Shown here: piece by piece, positions 4,180-6,101 of the stretch
Layout: the number at the start of each line of letters is the position of its first letter
Numbering within the stretch: position 1 is the stretch's first letter
NCBI GenBank assembly: GCA_036675025.1
Contig: JAKFFN010000209.1
Location: forward strand, 1-6,101
DNA: 6,101 nt
Origin: JAKFFN01 sp036675025
Lineage (GTDB): Bacteria > Sumerlaeota > Sumerlaeia > Sumerlaeales > Sumerlaeaceae
Reading direction: 5' to 3'
The notes under the pieces: generated by a model
The model's database searches: none
The model's input: the letters and a program-made list of their open reading frames with translations, nothing else
What the model was told of the DNA's origin: nothing
Program-made: the position numbers and the translations under genes

Positions 4180-6101
4180 ATGACCGACATTACCGGTCAG
4201 GGCAGCAAAATTGCTGTCTATGAAAAATCGGTGCCCTTCGGGCCCGAAGCACTGGTGCTTGGCACCGGCAAACTGGCCAAGCAGGCCAACGCAACAGTAG
4301 TTGCAAGCGTAGGTGGAACGGTCGCCATGGCCGCAGTCGTTATGGCTCCGCCCAGCGATGTACCTCGCGATTTCTTCCCCCTTACGGTGGATTATCGCGA
4401 AAAGACGTATGCGGCAGGCCGTATGCCCGGCGGATACTTCAAGCGTGAAGGCCGCCCCGGCGAAGCGGAAATTCTCCGCGCCCGCCTGATCGATCGCCCG
4501 CTCCGCCCCATGTTCCCTGAAGGTTTCCGTCAGGAAATCCAGGTGTACATCACCATCCTCTCCTTTGACGGCAAGAACTCGGCCGATTGTGCAGCCCTGA
4601 CTGCCGCCTCGGCCGCTCTTATTATCTCCGACATTCCCTTTGAAAGCCCCGTAGCCGCTGTACGCGTCGGTTTTGATGGTAGCAACTACATCCTGAACCC
4701 GACCATTGAGCAGCAGAAGGATGCAAAGCTAGACCTCATCGTCGCCGGCACCAAGAAGGCCATCACCATGGTCGAATCTGGCGCCCAGATGCTGACCGAA
4801 GAGCAGATGCTTGGCGCCCTGAAGTTTGGCCACGACGCCGTGAAGGTTCTTTGTGAAGCGCAGGAACTGATGCGCAGCGAAGTTGGCAAGCCGAAACAGC
4901 CCTGGCAGAAGCCTGCGCAAAACGAAGAGCTTATCGGCAAGATTCGTGCGATCTCCGCTCCGCACTTTGCTAAAATCGCCAATATTTATGAAAAACATGA
5001 GCGAACCGCTGCCCTCGACGCCGCCAAGAATGATATCGTTTCTCAGCTGGAAGAGCAGTATCCCGACCTGAAGGAAGTTCTTAAGGAAGCCTTTGAAGAG
5101 GAATACTCCAAGACCATGCGTGAGGCCGTGTTAAACAATGGCATTCGCGCTGACGGCCGCAAGCTGGATGAAATTCGTCAAATCGACTGCGATCTTGGAG
5201 TTCTTCCACGCACGCATGGAAGCGCCGTCTTTACCCGCGGCCAGACCCAGAGCCTCGGCGTTCTCACTCTTGGCACTGGCGATGACACGCAGGGTGTTGA
5301 TGATCTGGAAGAAATCTCCGAACGGACGTTTTTCCTGCATTACAATTTCCCCAGCTATTCGGTGGGTGAAGTACGCCGCATGATGGGCCCCGGCCGCCGC
5401 GAGATCGGCCATGGCGCCCTGGCTACCCGGTCCATTGCTCCAATCATTCCTGATCACGACAAATTCCCCTACACCATCCGCCTGGTTTCTGAAATCCTGG
5501 AATCCAACGGTTCTTCCTCCATGGCATCGGTCTGCTCCGGCGTACTGGCCATGATGGACGGCGGTGTTCCGATCAAGGCGCCGGTGGCAGGTATCGCCAT
5601 GGGCCTTATCCTTGAGGGCGACCGTTACGCGGTTCTGAGCGACATCATGGGCCTGGAAGATCACCTGGGCGACATGGACTTCAAGGTATCCGGTACGGCT
5701 GAAGGTATCACGGCTCTCCAGATGGACATCAAGATTGAAGGGGTAACGCTGGAGATCATGGAGAAGGCCCTGCAGCAGGCAAAGGCCGGCCGCATCCATA
5801 TTCTCGGCAAGATGAACGAAGCCATCCAGACGCCGCGCAGCGAGATGTCTGTGTTTGCTCCGCGTATCGAGACGATCTGGATTAACCCGGACAAGATCAA
5901 GGATGTTATCGGTTCCGGCGGCAAGATCATTAAGGAAATCGTGGCCAAGACCGGCGCGAAGATTGACATTGAAGACAGCGGCAAAGTTGCCGTGGCAAGC
6001 GCCGACGGCGAAGCCATGGCGCCCTGGCTACCCGGTCCATTGCTCCAATCATTCCTGATCACGACAAATTCCCCTACACCATCCGCCTGGTTTCTGAAAT
6101 C
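4180..6101 (+). CDS. pnp: Polyribonucleotide nucleotidyltransferase (PNPase), 3' truncated and chimeric at its end
   Basis: PNPase degrades RNA 3' to 5' by phosphorolysis, releasing nucleoside diphosphates, and is a core exoribonuclease of the cytoplasm. The ATG at 4180 has GGAAAGGA (4166-4173) six bases upstream. Domains in order: RNase PH 1 (about 12-145) with FFPLTVDYREKTYAAGR (65-81) and YFKREGRPGE; an alpha-helical linker (about 240-315); RNase PH 2 (about 320-545) with the phosphate-binding SNGSSSMA (442-449). Asp488 and Asp494 in the DIMGLEDHLGD stretch correspond to catalytic Asp486 and Asp492 of the E. coli enzyme. A KH domain begins at about 570 with GXXG as GSGG (578-581). Reliable sequence ends near residue 611 (base 6012, up to 6020 at most). 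Beyond that the frame reads an out-of-frame copy of an earlier part of the same gene, so the rest of KH and the S1 domain are missing. The usual length is about 700 residues. Confidence 0.95.
   Translation, partial: MTDITGQGSKIAVYEKSVPFGPEALVLGTGKLAKQANATVVASVGGTVAMAAVVMAPPSDVPRDFFPLTVDYREKTYAAGRMPGGYFKREGRPGEAEILRARLIDRPLRPMFPEGFRQEIQVYITILSFDGKNSADCAALTAASAALIISDIPFESPVAAVRVGFDGSNYILNPTIEQQKDAKLDLIVAGTKKAITMVESGAQMLTEEQMLGALKFGHDAVKVLCEAQELMRSEVGKPKQPWQKPAQNEELIGKIRAISAPHFAKIANIYEKHERTAALDAAKNDIVSQLEEQYPDLKEVLKEAFEEEYSKTMREAVLNNGIRADGRKLDEIRQIDCDLGVLPRTHGSAVFTRGQTQSLGVLTLGTGDDTQGVDDLEEISERTFFLHYNFPSYSVGEVRRMMGPGRREIGHGALATRSIAPIIPDHDKFPYTIRLVSEILESNGSSSMASVCSGVLAMMDGGVPIKAPVAGIAMGLILEGDRYAVLSDIMGLEDHLGDMDFKVSGTAEGITALQMDIKIEGVTLEIMEKALQQAKAGRIHILGKMNEAIQTPRSEMSVFAPRIETIWINPDKIKDVIGSGGKIIKEIVAKTGAKIDIEDSGKVAVASADGEAMAPWLPGPLLQSFLITTNSPTPSAWFLK
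5408..5496 (+). repeat. 89-base direct repeat, original copy inside pnp
   Basis: This stretch belongs in place: in the pnp frame it encodes HGALATRSIAPIIPDHDKFP and the following residues of RNase PH domain 2, as in other PNPases. It is repeated without a single mismatch at 6013-6101. The copies diverge just to the left (G at 5407 against A at 6012). Confidence 0.97.
6013..6101 (+). repeat. 89-base direct repeat, misplaced copy at the window end
   Basis: This is an exact copy of 5408-5496, 605 bases downstream, running to the last base of the window. Because 605 is not a multiple of three, it is read in a different frame and gives PWLPGPLLQSF..., which resembles no KH domain. The junction lies at the palindromic octamer GCCATGGC (6013-6020), which also starts the original copy. 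It is most likely a chimeric contig end and not a real duplication. Confidence 0.9.

Noticed and set aside
5131..5799. Long minus-strand open frame of 222 codons opposite pnp
   Set aside because: It is a shadow of the strongly conserved PNPase reading frame on the plus strand; its product shows no recognisable motif.
6013..6101. PNPase with a novel C-terminal extension replacing the KH/S1 end
   Set aside because: The sequence after 6012 is an exact out-of-frame copy of an earlier part of the same gene, so the apparent new C-terminus is an artefact.
1..6101. CRISPR array, tRNA, rRNA, transposase or defence gene
   Set aside because: No spaced direct repeats, tRNA-like cloverleaf, rRNA signature or transposase-like protein was seen on either strand.

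Overview
This looks like chromosomal DNA from an uncultured, Gram-negative-type bacterium of moderate GC content. All the genes are on the + strand. The two pilin-like proteins share a long FTLIELL...VPNFLEAQTRAKISRN amino-terminus, an 'STP-AYLS-C' plus 'DPF' motif and a 'YDATNGT' tail. From memory, this style occurs in Sumerlaeota-, Hydrogenedentota- and Armatimonadota-like lineages. That placement is an inference and was not tested by any search.

Layout. Positions 2-235 hold the 3' end of a cyclophilin-type peptidyl-prolyl isomerase gene, closed by a good intrinsic terminator (265-295). A possible promoter follows, then two tandem paralogous type II secretion/type IV pilin-like genes (414-1088 and 1151-1819). 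A small unrecognised ORF comes next (1911-2108). An AT-rich heptamer tandem repeat (2126-2158) lies just before a secreted glycoside hydrolase family 43 enzyme (start uncertain, about 2244, to 3887). A 292-base gap (3888-4179) contains a hairpin that reads as a minus-strand terminator. Polynucleotide phosphorylase (pnp) starts at 4180 and runs off the right edge.

How the genes relate. The pseudopilin pair is probably co-transcribed and would be built into a cell-envelope pseudopilus or surface fibre. The GH43 enzyme is exported and probably trims arabinose- or xylose-containing plant polysaccharides. The PPIase and PNPase are housekeeping genes for protein folding and RNA turnover. Nothing ties the five genes into one pathway, although a pseudopilin operon beside a secreted glycosidase could suggest a secretion link.

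The most important anomaly is at the right edge. The last 89 bases (6013-6101) exactly copy 5408-5496, inside pnp, but in a different reading frame. This breaks the PNPase KH domain and is best read as an assembly or amplification chimera. I see no convincing new biological system in this window.
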